From Pseudonocardia sp. CNS-004 (GTDB lineage: Bacteria > Actinomycetota > Actinomycetes > Mycobacteriales > Pseudonocardiaceae): a stretch of 64,000 nt of DNA. How positions within the stretch are numbered: the stretch's first letter is position 1; each line of letters starts with the position of its first letter. A program made the translations under genes and the position numbers. Shown in pieces: positions 17,583 through 27,556 of this stretch. The notes under the pieces were generated by a model. It made no database searches. It saw only the letters and a program-made list of their open reading frames with translations, and was not told the origin of the DNA. The stretch covers positions 1 through 64,000 of the forward strand of contig MKJV01000098.1 in NCBI GenBank assembly GCA_001942185.1, written 5' to 3'.

Positions 17583-18678
17583 ATGGAACACCGCACGCTC
17601 GGCGGCACCGGAACGATCGTGTCGTCGCTGTGCCTGGGCACGATGACGTTCGGCAACGAGAGCAGCGAGGAGGTGTCGCACGCGCAGCTGGACCGGTTCG
17701 TGGAACGGGGAGGCAACTTCGTCGACACCGCCAACGTCTACTCCCGCGGCGTCTCCGAGGAGATCATCGGGCGCTGGCTGGCGAAGCGGCCGGGCGCCCG
17801 CGACGAGGTCGTCATCGCCACGAAGGGCCGCTTCGCGATGGGGGAGGGACCCAACGACGTCGGTCTGAGCCGGGTGGGGCTCACGCGTGCGCTCGAGGCG
17901 AGCCTGCGGCGGCTCCAGGTCGACTCGGTCGATCTCTACCAGGCACACGCGTGGGACGCCTTGACGCCGCTGGAGGAGACACTCCGGTTCTTCGACGACG
18001 CCGTGCGCGCCGGCAAGATCCGGTACGCCGGGGGTGAGCAACTTCCTGGGCTGGCAGTTGCAGAAGGCCTCGATGCTCACCGGGTTCCTCGGGCTGGCCC
18101 CGATCGTCACCCTGCAGCCGCAGTACAACCTCCTGGTCCGGGAGATCGAGTTCGAGCTCACCGACGTCTGCGAGAACGAGAACATCGGCATCCTGCCGTG
18201 GTCGCCGCTCGCCGGGGGTTGGCTCACCGGCAAGTACCGCCGCGACGAGGTCCCGACGGGCAACAGCCGGCTCGGCGACGACCCGGAGCGGGGCATGGAG
18301 GCCTACGCCCGGCGCAACTCCCGGGAACGGACGTGGCAGGTCCTGGACGCGCTCGGCAAGATCGCCGAGTCGCGCGGGGTGTCGATGGCGCAGATCGCGC
18401 TGGCCTGGACCGCGGACCGGCCGGCGGTCACATCGGTGATCCTCGGCGCCCGCACCGTCGAGCAGCTCGACGACAACCTGGCCGCGGCGGGGCTGCACCT
18501 GTCCGACGAGGAGACGCAAGCGCTGGACGAGGCCAGCGCCCCGGTCGTCGGCGACTACCCGTACGGGCTGCCGGGCGCCGGCAGCGCGCCAGGGACGCGA
18601 GCTCTGAGCCCCGGCCGACCGGTGGGTGATCTTCACTCACCAGGTCCACAGGGAGCGTGGGCCAAGATCTCCACGTGA
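17583..18678 (+). CDS. aldo/keto reductase family protein, frame disrupted
   Basis: The start is ATG 17583 (MEHRTLGGTGTIVSSLCLGT). The aldo/keto reductase active-site residues are visible: Asp in FVDTANVYSRGVSEEIIGRW, with Tyr in the same segment; Lys in VIATKGRFAMGEG; His in DLYQAHAWD. Near 18030 a run of five G after TACGCC should be four, shifting the frame to VSNFLGWQLQKASML, and the C-terminal half then runs to 18678 (LPWSPLAGGWLTGKYRRDEV, SVILGARTVEQLDDNLAAAG). The closing residues after YPYGLPGAG look wrong; a second indel near 18585 would give QRARDASSEPRPTGG and a stop at 18629. Cytosolic NADPH-dependent carbonyl reductase; substrate unknown. Confidence 0.82.
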
Positions 18679-18728
18679 TCTCGAGACCGAGGACGGAGCT
18701 CCGCCATCCGGTTGACGGACGGCTGTCC

Positions 18729-19707
18729 GTGCCGACCCGGCGCCGTGGGAAGCGCGATGGGTGGGCGGAGGCCGGGATCGTCGTCGCGTCGGGTTGCTGA
18801 CGCTGCCGGACCTCCTCCGCATCGACCGGGTCACCCCGTTCGCGCAGGTGGTGTCGTTCCGGCCGTACCTGCTCGTCGGCGTGGCGGCGCTGGTGCTGGT
18901 GCTGGCCGGGCTCTCGTGGCGACGCAGGCGGCTGCTCCTGCCCGCGGTGGCGTTGCTGGCCGTGCTGGCGGTCGGAGCCGGGATGACCGCTCCCCGCACG
19001 CAGGCCGGACCGCTGCCGGCGGGCGGGCAGCCCGTCACCGTGCTGGCCGTCAACGCGCTGGACGGCTCGGCCGACGTCGCCGAGATGGCGGAGCTCATCC
19101 GCAGCGAGCGTCCCGACCTGGGGGCGCTCATCGAGGTGGGACCGTGGTACCGGGATCGGCTCGCGCCGCTGGTCGAGCCGCTCGGCTACCGCTTCATCAC
19201 CGCGACCGGGACGGACTCGGACGGGATCACCGACGTGTTCGGGGTTTCGGTGCTGGTGGCCGCCCACCTCGGGGAGGTGACGAGCACCGCCGGTACCTCG
19301 ACGCAGTTCCCGATCGTCGAGGTCGAGGGCGGCGGGCTGGGCGCGACCCGGTTCGTGGCGTTCCACGCGGTCGCGCCCGTCCTGGTGACGTGTCCGAGTG
19401 GAGCTCGGACCTGCGTGAGCTGGCGCGGTACTGCACCGGTGGCATCCCGACGATCGTCGCGGGCGACTTCAACGCGACGTGGGACCATTCGGCGCTGCGC
19501 GATGCCGCCGCCGGGTGCTCCGACGCCGCCGTGCAGCGCGGGCAGGGCCTGCACGCCACCTGGCCGGCCTCGATGCCGAGCTGGTTCGGCGCGCAGATCG
19601 ACCACGTCCTCGTCACGAACCCGATCGCGGCGGAGGACTTCGCGACCCGGGACCTGACCGGCAGCGACCACCGCGCCGTGGTGGTGCGCCTGCGCGTCCC
19701 GCAGTGA
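18729..19707 (+). CDS. endonuclease/exonuclease/phosphatase-domain membrane protein, two apparent frameshifts
   Basis: The start is probably GTG 18729 (VPTRRRGKRDGWAEAGIVVA), with GTG 18675 in frame as an alternative. Breaks near 18797 and 19390 must each gain one base, giving 327 codons. The N-terminal third has two to three helices (SFRPYLLVGVAALVLVLAGL, LLPAVALLAVLAVGAG). The rest is an EEP domain: VTVLAVNALDGSADVAEMAE, SERPDLGALIEVGPWYRDRL, IVAGDFNATWDHSALRDAAA and a final LTGSDHRAVVVRLRV with the catalytic Asp-His pair. Comparable membrane-anchored EEP proteins are common in actinobacteria; the domain probably faces outward and cleaves a phosphodiester or phosphoester, substrate unknown. 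Confidence 0.8.
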
Positions 19708-19807
19708 CCGGGTACTCCTGATCGGACGACACCTGTCGCGTCGCCGGATCCCAGCGTTTGTCGCCGGGCGCATGTCACCGCCGCGCCGGCCGCACAGACT
19801 CGACGAC

Positions 19808-21106
19808 ATGAGCGCGGATGTCGTCGTCGTCGGTGCGGGTGTGATCGGGTCGTCGATCGCGCGCGAGCTCGTCAGGTCCGGTCGCCGCGTGGTCGTCGTG
19901 GACAAGGCGGGCGGCGTGGGCCACGGCTCCACGAGCGCGTCGAGCGCGGTGGTGCGGTTCAACTTCTCCACCCACGCCGGTGTGGCCACGGCGTGGGAGT
20001 CCCAGTTCTGCTGGCGGAACTGGGCCGACCACCTGGGGTGCGACGTCGGTCCGCTCGCCCGGTTCGAGCGCAGCGGTCTCGCGATGCTCGACGTGGACCT
20101 CGCGCCGCGCGCCGGCTACGTGCGCCTGTTCGACGAGGTGGGTGTGCCCTACGAGGAGTGGGACGCGGCCACCCTCCGCGCGCGGGTCCCGGGCATCGAC
20201 GCCGGCCGCTACTGGCCACCCCGGCGCATCGACGACGAGAAGTTCTGGGCCTCCGCGGTCGACGAGCTGGGCGCGGTCTTCACCCCCGACGCCGGGTACG
20301 TCTCCGACCCGCAGCTCGCGGCCCAGAACCTGGCCACGGCGGCGGCACGCGGCGGCGCGGAGTTCCGGCTGCGGCGCGCCGTCGTCGGGATCGACACCCG
20401 TGGCGACCGGGTGACCGGCGTCCGGCTCGACGACGGCGGCGCCGTCGCGTGCGGTGCGGTCGTCAACGCGGCCGGTCCCTGGTCGGGGAAGTTGAACGCG
20501 CTCGCCGGCGTCGGGGCGGACTTCACCGTGGGACTCCGCCCGCTGCGCCAGGAGGTGGCGCACGTCGCCGCCCCGCCGGGATACGCCCCGGCGGGCGCGC
20601 CGGGCATCAGCATCGCCGACATGGACCTGGGCACCTACCTGCGCGGCGAGGTGGGCGGCGGCCTGTTGGTCGGGGGCACCGAACCCGAGTGCGACCCGCT
20701 GCAGTGGCTCGACGACCCCGACGACGTGCGCCCGACGCCGACCCCGGCGGTGTTCGAGGCCCAGGTCACGCGCGCCGCCCGGCGGCTCACCGGCCTGAGC
20801 GTGCCGCACCGGCCGCGCGGCGTCGTCGGCGTCTACGACGTCGCCGACGACTGGACGCCGATCTACGACCGCACCGGGCTCGACGGCTTCTACGTCGCGG
20901 TCGGCACGAGCGGCAACCAGTTCAAGAACGCGCCGCTCGTGGGGAAGTTCCTCGCCGCGATCGTCGCGCAGGTCGAGGGCGGGCGCGACCACGACGCCGA
21001 CCCGGTGCAGTACGTGGCCGAGCACACCGGGCAGACGATCGACCTCGGCGCCTTCTCGCGCCGCCGCCCGGTCAACGCGGGGAGCTCGGGGACGGTTCTG
21101 GGGTAG
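19808..21106 (+). CDS. FAD-dependent oxidoreductase (DAO/sarcosine oxidase-like)
   Basis: 432 residues from ATG 19808. The N-terminal Rossmann motif DVVVVGAGVIGSSIARELVR binds FAD; the second FAD contact is GHGSTSASSAVVRFNFSTH. The C-terminal FAD-contact region is GFYVAVGTSGNQFKNAPLVG. The middle matches the DAO fold used by sarcosine, dimethylglycine and D-amino-acid oxidases/dehydrogenases. The enzyme is predicted to oxidise a secondary or primary amine in the cytosol. No partner subunits are nearby and the substrate cannot be predicted. The frame is intact. Confidence 0.88.
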   Translation: MSADVVVVGAGVIGSSIARELVRSGRRVVVVDKAGGVGHGSTSASSAVVRFNFSTHAGVATAWESQFCWRNWADHLGCDVGPLARFERSGLAMLDVDLAPRAGYVRLFDEVGVPYEEWDAATLRARVPGIDAGRYWPPRRIDDEKFWASAVDELGAVFTPDAGYVSDPQLAAQNLATAAARGGAEFRLRRAVVGIDTRGDRVTGVRLDDGGAVACGAVVNAAGPWSGKLNALAGVGADFTVGLRPLRQEVAHVAAPPGYAPAGAPGISIADMDLGTYLRGEVGGGLLVGGTEPECDPLQWLDDPDDVRPTPTPAVFEAQVTRAARRLTGLSVPHRPRGVVGVYDVADDWTPIYDRTGLDGFYVAVGTSGNQFKNAPLVGKFLAAIVAQVEGGRDHDADPVQYVAEHTGQTIDLGAFSRRRPVNAGSSGTVLG

Positions 21107-21286
21107 CGGAGCGTGGTCCGTGCGACCCGCGCCCCGGCATGCTCGCTCGAGCTGATCGCCTGGGGGTCGCGGAGGCCGCGCTGGTGTTCGGCGCGGGGGA
21201 GTCCCTCTCGTGGGTGCCGTTCCCGGCCCGCCGGCGTTGCCCGGACTCCTCGCCGTGGTCTCGCTCGCGAATCGGGTCAGCTCGGC

Positions 21287-21342
21287 GATCAAGGGAAAAA
21301 GGTCGCCAGTTGATCTCCAATAGCGACCATCAGCCCTTGATC
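21287..21342. repeat. GATCAAGGG hairpin repeat, copy A
   Basis: Outer arms GATCAAGGG (21287-21295) and CCCTTGATC (21334-21342) are perfectly complementary. Inner arms GGTCGC (21301-21306) and GCGACC (21323-21328) add a second stem. The 56-base element could fold as a two-part hairpin. Confidence 0.75.
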
Positions 21343-22083
21343 GCGGTGGTGACCTGCCGATCTTGGTGTGGAGGCCGGGGCGGCGGGCAGATCGATCTGG
21401 CAACACCTCGGACGCGTCAGCAGAACGGCACGCGCTGATCGAGCATGGAGATACGCCAGGGGCGGCAGCCTCCTCCGAGCGGGACGGGAGCGTTCCGATG
21501 CGCCTGTCGACGGCAGGGGCGGGCTCGCCGGTGATCGGCGGCCTCCTGTGTTCCGCGGGACGTTCTGGTGCCGGTGGGCCTCCCCGACCGGTTGCCCGTC
21601 CTGCGGGTTCGATGGCCGTCTCTCGGGGTCGGCCTGTGTTCCGCAGGACGTTCTTGTGCCGGTGGGCGCGCCGTTCCCGGCCGGCAGCCGGTTGCCTTCC
21701 CTGGCTGGGCTCGGTCCCGCGGGCGAATCCCCCGGGTCCCGGCATCGACCTTCCCGTTGTGGGGGGCCGGGTTGGCACAACTACCGAATCCCGTGGTCGC
21801 CCCGGGGGCCGTCCCCGACCCACTGGCACACCCGTTCCCGACGAGTCCGTTCCTGTGGGCGGCCACTCGACCGGCTGTGGTGCCGTGGCGCGGCTGGGGT
21901 GATCGGCAGGATCGGGACAGGTACCGCGGGCGGGACAGGCACCGCGGGCGGGACAGGCACCGTGCCCGGAGCGGGGTGCCGGCTCCGGGGCGGGCCACCC
22001 TGGGCTTGATCAGCGCATGCGGTTCTGCTGCCGCGCCGGAGGGGTCGCCGGGTCGGCCGGGCGTCCTGCCAGGGGCGTTTGGC

Positions 22084-22139
22084 GATCAAGGGGAAATGGT
22101 TGTTAGTTGATCTCCAACAGCGACCATCTGCCATTGATC
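22084..22139. repeat. GATCAAGGG hairpin repeat, copy B
   Basis: Same length and layout as copy A (56 bases). Outer arms GATCAA / TTGATC are kept. The inner stem is ATGGTTGTT facing AGCGACCAT, where the changes relative to a perfect stem are mostly G-U tolerant. The loop GTTGATCTCCAA is nearly identical to that of copy A. Confidence 0.7.
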
Positions 22140-22687
22140 GCGGCCGTGGTCTGCTGATATCGGGTGCGCGTGGTTGTGGCCGCTGCGATGGGCAACCGAT
22201 ACCGCGGATCTTGGTGTGGCGCCCGGGGCGGTGGGCGGATCGATCCGGCAACACCCTTGTCCGGGCGGCTGCGGGGCCGTTCTCGTCGATCGCGGCCGCC
22301 CCGGGGTGCACCACTCGCATCGGGGTGAGGCGAAGGGGTGGGGTCGGGACCACCGCCGGTTGAGTGGCCGCCCACGGGTGGTCTCGTCGGGTACTGGCGT
22401 GCCGGTGGGTCGGGGACGGCCGCCCGGGCGCCCACGGGGTTCGGTAGTGGTGCCAACCCGGCCCCGCCACACAGGCTGCGCGCTGCAGCGCAGGGGGCCG
22501 ATTCGCGAGCGGGACCCGGGCGAGGAGTCCGGGCAGGGGTGGCGAGCCGGGAACGGCGCGCCCACGAGAGGTGCGCCGGCGAGAGGTGGGCCGGCGAGGG
22601 GTGCGGCGGCGTCGGGACGCCGCGGAGTCGTCCACCGGCTCGAGATCGACGTGACGGGGGGTGGAGTCAAGATCGAACCCATGAGGT

Positions 22688-23671
22688 CTACGTCGACCGT
22701 GTGGACAAGTCGCCGCCCGTGAACCGAGGGACCCGCCGCGCATCCGGTGCGGCCGATGTCACGGGCCGCGGGGTGCGATCCGCGCCGAAGACGACCTCGA
22801 ACAACGCGTCGACCATCGCTGCGGGGGCCGGGGGCAGGTCGCCCTGCCGGGTGGCCACCCCGATCGTCCGGGTCAGGGCCGGGGCGACGGGCACGAGCTC
22901 GACGCCGGGGAAGGACTCGACCGCGTCCCGTGGCACGAGCGTGACGGCGAGGCCTGCGGCCACCAGCGTCATCTGGGTGAGGAAGTCGTCGACCACGTAG
23001 CGGACATTGGGCTCGACCCCGTGCCGGCGCATCGTCTGGATCTGGGCCTCGTGGTTGTCGGTCCCGGGGCGACAGGCCGTCCAGACCTCACCGTCGATGC
23101 GGTTCAGCGGCACCGGTTCGGTGCCGGCGAGGTGGTGTCCGGGCTGTACCGCGAGGGCCACCTCGTGCGTGACCAACGGCCACACCGTGATCTTCGGGGG
23201 CAGTCGTGGGGGCATGGTCGACCAGCTCTCGACCAGGACCACGTCGAGGTCCCGCGTCTCCAGCTTCGGGATCAGGTCGACCGCCTCCCCGGTCCACGCG
23301 CTGGGCACCAGGCGGGGGTGCCGCCGGGCGAGCAGCCGCAGAGCCGGCCCCACCAGCGGACCGACGCTGCTGTTGAGCGCTCCGATCCTGAGCGGACCGA
23401 CGGCCTGCCCGCGCAGGGTGGCGACCTCGGCCTCGGCCGTCGCGATCGTGCGGTCCACGGCTCGGGCCGCCTGTGCGGCGACGTGCCCCGCAGGCGTGAG
23501 GCGGATCCCGCGCCCCTCCCGCACGACCAGCGCGCAGCCGGCCTCCCGTTCGAGCTTCTTGATCTGCTGGCTCACCGCCGGGCTGGTGACGTGGAGTGCC
23601 GCCGCCGCGGCGGCGATGGAGCCGTGGTCGGCCACGGCCGCGAACACGCGGAGGCGATCCCACCCGAACAC
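22688..23671 (-). CDS. LysR family transcriptional regulator
   Basis: 327 residues from GTG 23671, frame intact. The N-terminal wHTH reads MFGWDRLRVFAAVADHGSIA then LHVTSPAVSQQIKKLEREAG. The effector-binding domain runs from about residue 90 (GPLRIGALNSSVGPLVGPAL) to 300. A 25-residue tail is rich in Pro/Arg. It is divergent from the EamA permease gene (73-base gap between starts), the usual arrangement for a LysR regulator controlling an exporter. The gap contains AT-richer sequence but no unambiguous T-N11-A box that I would commit to. Confidence 0.9.
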   Translation of the reverse strand: MFGWDRLRVFAAVADHGSIAAAAAALHVTSPAVSQQIKKLEREAGCALVVREGRGIRLTPAGHVAAQAARAVDRTIATAEAEVATLRGQAVGPLRIGALNSSVGPLVGPALRLLARRHPRLVPSAWTGEAVDLIPKLETRDLDVVLVESWSTMPPRLPPKITVWPLVTHEVALAVQPGHHLAGTEPVPLNRIDGEVWTACRPGTDNHEAQIQTMRRHGVEPNVRYVVDDFLTQMTLVAAGLAVTLVPRDAVESFPGVELVPVAPALTRTIGVATRQGDLPPAPAAMVDALFEVVFGADRTPRPVTSAAPDARRVPRFTGGDLSTRST

Positions 23672-23744
23672 CCAAGCAAAACTACAGATTGAGCTGCAGA
23701 AATAGCAACTGGTGCTGAAGTATCGGCCGTGTCACCGTGAGGTC

Positions 23745-24725
23745 GTGAGCATTGCGCAGCACCGGACCGACGCCACCTCGACGTCGGCGTTCGTCGCGGT
23801 CGGGCTCGGCGCGGCGTCGATGTCGGCCTCGGCGGTGTTGATCTCCCTTGCCGGGGTCGACTCGGCCACCGCGGCCTTCTACCGGTGCTTCCTCGCGCTC
23901 GTCCCGCTGAGCCCCCTCGTCCTCCTGGAGATCCGCCGTCACGGCCGCCTCCCCGCGGGGCTGACGGGCACGGCCCTGATCGCGGGCGTGTTCCTGGGCG
24001 CCGACTTCCTCGTGTGGAACGTCAGCATCGGTGACATCGGGGCCGGCATCGCCACGGTCGTCGTCAACCTGCAGGTCGTCCTGTTCCCCGTACTGGTGGG
24101 GCTGGTGAGCCGCACCCGCATCAGCCGGCACTTCCTGCTCGCGCTGCCGGTGCTGGTGGTCGGGGTCGCCCTCGCCGGTGGTGCGCTGGGCGGCGGTGCC
24201 GGCGGTCCGGGCGGTGACCCCGTCCGGGGGACCGCGCTCTGCGTGCTCGCGGCGATCGCCTACACGGGATACCTGTTCCTCAACCGCCGCTCCGGCCGGC
24301 GGTCACCGGCACACGTCGTGACGCCGGTGTTCCTCAGCACCGCCGCGGCCGCCGCGACCGCCGGCGTCACGGGGGTGGCGACGACCGGGATCGCCGTCGA
24401 CCTCCCGGCGATCACCTGGCTGTGGCTGGCGTTGCTCGCCGTGTTCGGGCAGACGGTCAGCTGGCTCCTGGTCGCGCGCGGACTGCCGCGCATCGAACCC
24501 GCGTGGGCGTCCACGCTCCTGCTGCTGCAGCCGGTCGCGGCGGTCGTCCTCGCCGCCGTCGTCCTCGGCCAGGTGCCCACGGCGACCCAGCTCGGCGGTT
24601 GCGCCCTCATCCTCCTGACCATCTGGCGCCTGGCCGTCGGCCCCCGGCGGCGTGGGCGCGGCTCGGCGGCGTGGGGCCGGATCAGGACCGGTTCCGGTAC
24701 GCCGCCGCGAGCGCCCGCAGCTTGA
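23745..24725 (+). CDS. EamA/DMT-family permease
   Basis: About 326 residues from GTG 23745. It has ten membrane helices in two EamA repeats. The first opens TSAFVAVGLGAASMSASAVL and includes FYRCFLALVPLSPLVLLEI. The second opens TALCVLAAIAYTGYLFLNRR and closes PVAAVVLAAVVLGQVPTATQ, LGGCALILLTIWRLA. Family role: small-molecule exporters such as amino acids or metabolites. The C-terminal ~25 residues are low-complexity, and the gene's last 44 bases overlap the convergent PucR gene, so the true stop may be earlier if an indel is present. It is controlled, by inference, by the divergent LysR. Confidence 0.87.
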   Translation: MSIAQHRTDATSTSAFVAVGLGAASMSASAVLISLAGVDSATAAFYRCFLALVPLSPLVLLEIRRHGRLPAGLTGTALIAGVFLGADFLVWNVSIGDIGAGIATVVVNLQVVLFPVLVGLVSRTRISRHFLLALPVLVVGVALAGGALGGGAGGPGGDPVRGTALCVLAAIAYTGYLFLNRRSGRRSPAHVVTPVFLSTAAAAATAGVTGVATTGIAVDLPAITWLWLALLAVFGQTVSWLLVARGLPRIEPAWASTLLLLQPVAAVVLAAVVLGQVPTATQLGGCALILLTIWRLAVGPRRRGRGSAAWGRIRTGSGTPPRAPAA

Positions 24726-25874
24726 GCCCCAGGTGCAGGGTGAGCCGGTCGTCGCCGCGGTCGAGGCGGCAGCCCGTGTGCTCCTCGATGCGCCTGAGCC
24801 GGTGGTAGAGGGTGGCGCGGTGGACGCACAGCTGGTCGGCGGTGCGGCGCACGTCGCCGGCGTGCGAAGAAGGCCTCGAGCTCGCCATGAGCACGCCGTG
24901 GGTGTGGCGTTCCAGGTCGCGAGCGCCGGCACCTCGGCCGCCGGGACGAGGTCCTCGACGGGCAGCTTGAGCAGGACCTCGTAGGGGCCCAGCGAACCCC
25001 AGCGGGCGACGTCGCCGAGTGACGGCACCAGCAGCGCGGCGCGGGCGGCGAGCACCGCCTGGCGGTAGGACTCCACGACGAGGTCGAGACCGCCGACCGC
25101 GGCGCCGACCCCGATGACGATCCGGGCGTCCCCGCGGGTGAGCGAGCGGAAGCGGGCGACGATCCGGCTGCTCACGGCGTCGAGCGGCCGTGCGGTGCGC
25201 TCGGTGAGCAGCACCCACGCCCGGGCGCGGTTCGCCGCCGTGAGGTGCACGTCGTCGGTGGCGCGCAGACCCTCCTCGACCGCCGACTCGAGCGCGACGG
25301 CCGCGGCCGGGTCGTCGCCGGGCAGCTGCACCGCCAGCACCCGGAAGCGCAGCGGGTGCTCGGGGAACAGCTGTTCCGCCCGCAGGTCGTCGATGGCCTG
25401 GACGCGGGCGGCGTGGTCGGACGACACCAGCTCCCGCAGGATCGCCTCGTGCCGCGCCTTGGAGCGCTCGTGCAGGATCAACCGCCGGTAGAGCACGACG
25501 CCCGCCCGCGCGGCCGCGTCCTCCGCGAGGTCGATCTCGGCCTGCTCGATCGACCCCTCGGCGTCGATGAGCCACAGGTAACCCAGCAGGAGGCCGTTGC
25601 AGCGGACCGGCGCGCACAACCGGGGCCGGGCGTCGTCCACCGCCACGACCACCTCGCCCGGACGGGTCCACTGCGCGATCCCCTGCGCGAGGATGTGGCC
25701 CACCAGCGCGGGGTCGACGGAGCGGTTCAGCACCGAGGCGACCCGCACCGGGTCCTCGTCGCCGAAGTGCCGGCTCGCGGCCAGCAGCCGGATCCCCGGG
25801 TCGTCGATCGCGACCGACCGCTGCAACCGCTCGGCGAGCTCGTCGACGATGCTCTGCAGATCGTCATCGGGCAT
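24682..25874 (-). CDS. PucR-family helix-turn-helix regulator, frame disrupted near the C-terminus
   Basis: ATG 25874 starts MPDDDLQSIVDELAERLQRS. A GAF-like N-terminal sensor region (GIRLLAASRHFGDEDPVRVA ... GYLWLIDAEGSIEQAEIDLA) is followed by the GGDEF-like middle part (LTRGDARIVIGVGAAVGGLD, SYRQAVLAARAALL). The C-terminal PucR-type HTH is DVRRTADQLCVHRATLYHRL then RRIEEHTGCRLDRGDDRLTL. At least one base is missing near 24935 (ACCTGGAACGC for ACC CTG GAA CGC), and the ELEAFF-HAGD segment near 24885 also looks damaged; the total is one base short of 398 codons. Relatives control purine or amino-acid catabolism. It is divergent from the MHS carrier at 26007 and probably regulates it. Confidence 0.8.
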
Positions 25875-26006
25875 CCGGCGATGATCCCAGCCGGGGCGGT
25901 CGTTTGACACCTGTCGCGCCGTCCGGGCCCGATCGGTGACATCCGCCGCTCCTCCCGCCCGCGCCGCGCCGCGATGCTTCCTACATCCCCGACGAGGAGG
26001 TCTGCG

Positions 26007-27318
26007 GTGACGGAGACGGTGTCGAAGGACCGGGAGGCGCGCAGGCGGTCGCCGGCGCGGATCGTGCTCGCCGGTGCGGCGGGCAACTTCGTGGAGTGGT
26101 TCGACTTCACGCTGTACGGGTTCTCGGCGGCCGTGATCGCGGCAACGTTCTTCCCGGCGGACCAGGCGTCCGCGGCGCTGCTGGGGACGTTCGCGATCTA
26201 CGGCGTCGCGTTCGTCGCCCGCCCGCTCGGCGCGGTGGTGTTCGGCCGCATCGGCGACCGGCTGGGACGGCGCACCGCGCTCAGCGCGTCGGTGCTGCTC
26301 ATGGGCTCGGCCACCGCAGCCATCGGACTGCTACCGGGCTGGGCGAGCATCGGCCTCGCCGCGCCCGCCCTGCTGCTGGTGTGCCGGCTGCTCCAGGGCT
26401 TCTCCGCGGGCGGTGAGTACACCGGCGCGATGACGTTCAGCGCCGAGCACGCGCCACCCGGCCGCCGGGCGCTGTGGATGGGGCTGGTCGTCGGCTCGAC
26501 GATGCTCGGCGTGACGGGCGCGACCCTCACGGTCGTGCTCTTCCAGGCCGTGGCAGGCGACGCGTTCGCCGCGGGCGGGTGGCGCTGGACGTTCGTCGTC
26601 GGTGGCCTGCTCTCGCTGGTCGCGCTGGTGTTGCGGCTCGGCGTGGACGAGACGCCGGTGTTCACCGAGCTGCGCGAGGACGAGCCGAAGCCCGGGCGAT
26701 CGTTCGGGTACCTGCTGCGCACCTACTGGCGGTCGCTGCTGGTGCTGCTGTGCTACTTCGGGGTCACCGGCGTGGTCACCCACATGTTCCTCGGCTACAT
26801 GCCCACCTACCTGGGCCAGGCGGCCGGTGTCCCCTCGTCCACCGCGCTGACGATCATCACCGTGCTGACGCTGTTCGCCGCGGTCGCGGGCCGGTGTTCG
26901 GGGCGGTGGGGGACCGGACCGGCCGGCGCCCACTGGTGCAGGCGGGTGCGCTCGGGGCCGTGGTGCTGACGGTGCCGGCGTACCTGCTCATCGGCACGCG
27001 CAGCATGGTGGCGATCGTCGTCGCGATGTTCGTGCTGTTGCTGGTCGTGAGCCTGCTCGGGGCGGGTGCGATGGCGGTGCTGGAGATGCTGCCCGCCGAC
27101 GTCCGGTTCAGCGGGGTGGCGCTGCCCTACAACGTGGCCTACGCCGTCTTCGCGGGCACGGCGCCGCTGGTGAGCCAGCTGCTGGTGGACGTGAGTGGGA
27201 GCCTCCTCGCACCCGCCTGTACGCCACCGCGCTCGCGCTGGTGGGGCTGCCGGTGATCCTGCGCGGCATCCCGGAGACCCGCGGGATCGACCTGCGTACC
27301 GGGGTCGTGACGTCGTGA
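26007..27318 (+). CDS. MFS transporter of the metabolite:H+ symporter (MHS) type, two apparent frameshifts
   Basis: GTG 26007 follows GAGGAGG. The MHS hallmark GNFVEWFDFTLYGFSAAVIA is in helix 1, followed by RPLGAVVFGRIGDRLGRRTA and LLQGFSAGGEYTGAMTF. The frame breaks near 26893 (GGGCCGGTG should probably be GGGCCCGGTG, giving AGPVFGAVGDRTGRR) and near 27210 (before LYATALALVGLPVIL). Two added bases give 438 codons, the family norm. Relatives (ProP, KgtP, ShiA) take up zwitterions or carboxylates with protons. The divergent PucR regulator suggests the cargo is a nitrogenous catabolic substrate. Confidence 0.87.
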
Positions 27319-27349
27319 GCGGGGGACGTCTGAGGATAGGATCGTCGGC

Positions 27350-27556
27350 ATGAGCGCGGAGCGTGACCGTGAGGAGCTCTCCCGTCTGGTGCAACAACTG
27401 CCCGACGAGGAGATCCCGGCCGCGCTGTCCGAGCTCCGGCGCAGATTGCAGACCGTACGACCGTGGCCGCCGGCGTGGTTCGGGATCGAGCCGGGTGACG
27501 GGAGCCGGGTCGGTGCCGATCATGACGAGATCCTGGCCGAAGGGTTCGGACGGTAG
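27350..27556 (+). CDS. putative VapB-like antitoxin
   Basis: 68 residues from ATG 27350; AGGAT-like sequences lie upstream. It begins MSAERDREELSRLVQQLPDE then EIPAALSELRRRLQTVRPWP and ends DHDEILAEGFGR. It is acidic and helical. It has the C-terminal peptide layout of short antitoxins that precede PIN toxins, including the D.ILAEGF(G)R ending seen in several VapB families. Its stop codon is immediately followed by the toxin start (TAG-GTG, no gap). Role by context: it neutralises the downstream VapC and autorepresses the operon. Confidence 0.75.
   Translation: MSAERDREELSRLVQQLPDEEIPAALSELRRRLQTVRPWPPAWFGIEPGDGSRVGADHDEILAEGFGR

Larger units (their letters stand above)
21211..22562. repeat. 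gene-free repeat island with nested direct and inverted repeats
   Basis: The stretch 21107-22687 contains no gene I can support. Three block types recur. Block a (GTTCCCGGC... CCCGGACTCCTCGCC... CGCTCGCGAATCGG) is at 21211-21276, again in inverted form at 22496-22562, with a shorter copy near 21661. Block b (CTTGGTGTGG... CGGCAACACC type) is at 21363-21410 and 22208-22252. Block c (GGCCGGGTTGGCAC... CGGCCACTC) is at 21768-21880 and inverted at 22345-22465. Short pairs such as GTGTTCCGC.GGACGTTCT.GT at 21548 and 21636 also occur. No transposase motif is seen in any frame. It looks like a mosaic of palindromic intergenic elements. Confidence 0.75.

Noticed and set aside
21107..22687. A transposon or IS element in the repeat island.
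   Set aside because: No frame encodes DDE, HUH or serine/tyrosine recombinase motifs, and no flanking target-site duplication was found.
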